5,978 nucleotides of DNA, from NCBI GenBank assembly GCA_030147905.1, contig JASBUM010000219.1, positions 1-5,978 on the forward strand. The letters are read 5' to 3'. Below are positions 5,974 to 5,978 of this stretch, in pieces. The position numbers were made by a program, and so were the translations under genes. Numbering within the stretch: the first letter of the stretch is position 1; each line of letters starts with the position of its first letter. The stretch comes from Acidimangrovimonas sp. Its GTDB lineage: Bacteria > Pseudomonadota > Alphaproteobacteria > Rhodobacterales > Rhodobacteraceae. The notes beneath the pieces are model-generated. The model worked only from the letters and a program-made list of their open reading frames with translations. It was not told where the DNA came from and did not search any database.

Positions 5974-5978
5974 GACGG

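Overview
The window is GC-rich, densely coded chromosomal DNA from an alphaproteobacterium, most likely Rhodobacterales (Rhodobacter/Paracoccus/Roseobacter relatives). Four things point there: a mitochondrial-like EtfB/EtfA pair, a 69-residue twin-transmembrane HIG1-type protein, a DUF6473-type protein (to my knowledge mostly from this group), and strong third-position GC bias. I see no mobile element, CRISPR array, phage gene or RNA gene, and base and codon use look uniform. This reads as ordinary core metabolic DNA, not a new defence or mobile system.

Layout, left to right. The 3' part of a classical short-chain dehydrogenase/reductase runs off the left edge (+ strand, ends at 615). A 90-base gap with hairpins and a possible operator/promoter follows. 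Next come a small HIG1-domain membrane protein (706-915) and a PduO-type ATP:cob(I)alamin adenosyltransferase (915-1493), joined by a TGATG stop/start overlap. A 132-base leader leads into etfB (1626-2387) and etfA (2387-3313), also joined by TGATG. A hairpin cluster without a T-run separates etfA from a convergent DUF6473-type gene on the minus strand (3405-4259). A 160-base divergent intergenic region carries a plausible promoter for 3-hydroxybutyryl-CoA dehydrogenase (hbd, 4420-5295). That gene converges, with only 6 bases between stops, on a METTL27-like SAM methyltransferase on the minus strand (5302-5973, start near the right edge).

How the genes fit together. EtfBA collects electrons from acyl-CoA and other flavin dehydrogenases and passes them to ETF:ubiquinone oxidoreductase. 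Hbd oxidises the (S)-3-hydroxyacyl-CoA that arises after the acyl-CoA dehydrogenase and hydratase steps. The adenosyltransferase makes the AdoCbl needed by methylmalonyl-CoA and ethylmalonyl-CoA mutases. The theme is therefore fatty-acid, C4-acyl-CoA and propionyl-CoA catabolism feeding the respiratory chain. The HIG1-type membrane protein fits that respiratory link, but its role here is inferred.

The least understood piece is the DUF6473-type protein. Its blocks resemble an SGNH/GDSL hydrolase in which the catalytic GDS is replaced by GGA. Smaller points of interest are an inverted repeat centred on a possible -10 element upstream of the HIG1 gene, and a near-human ETF recognition loop in EtfB that is a candidate for lysine methylation.
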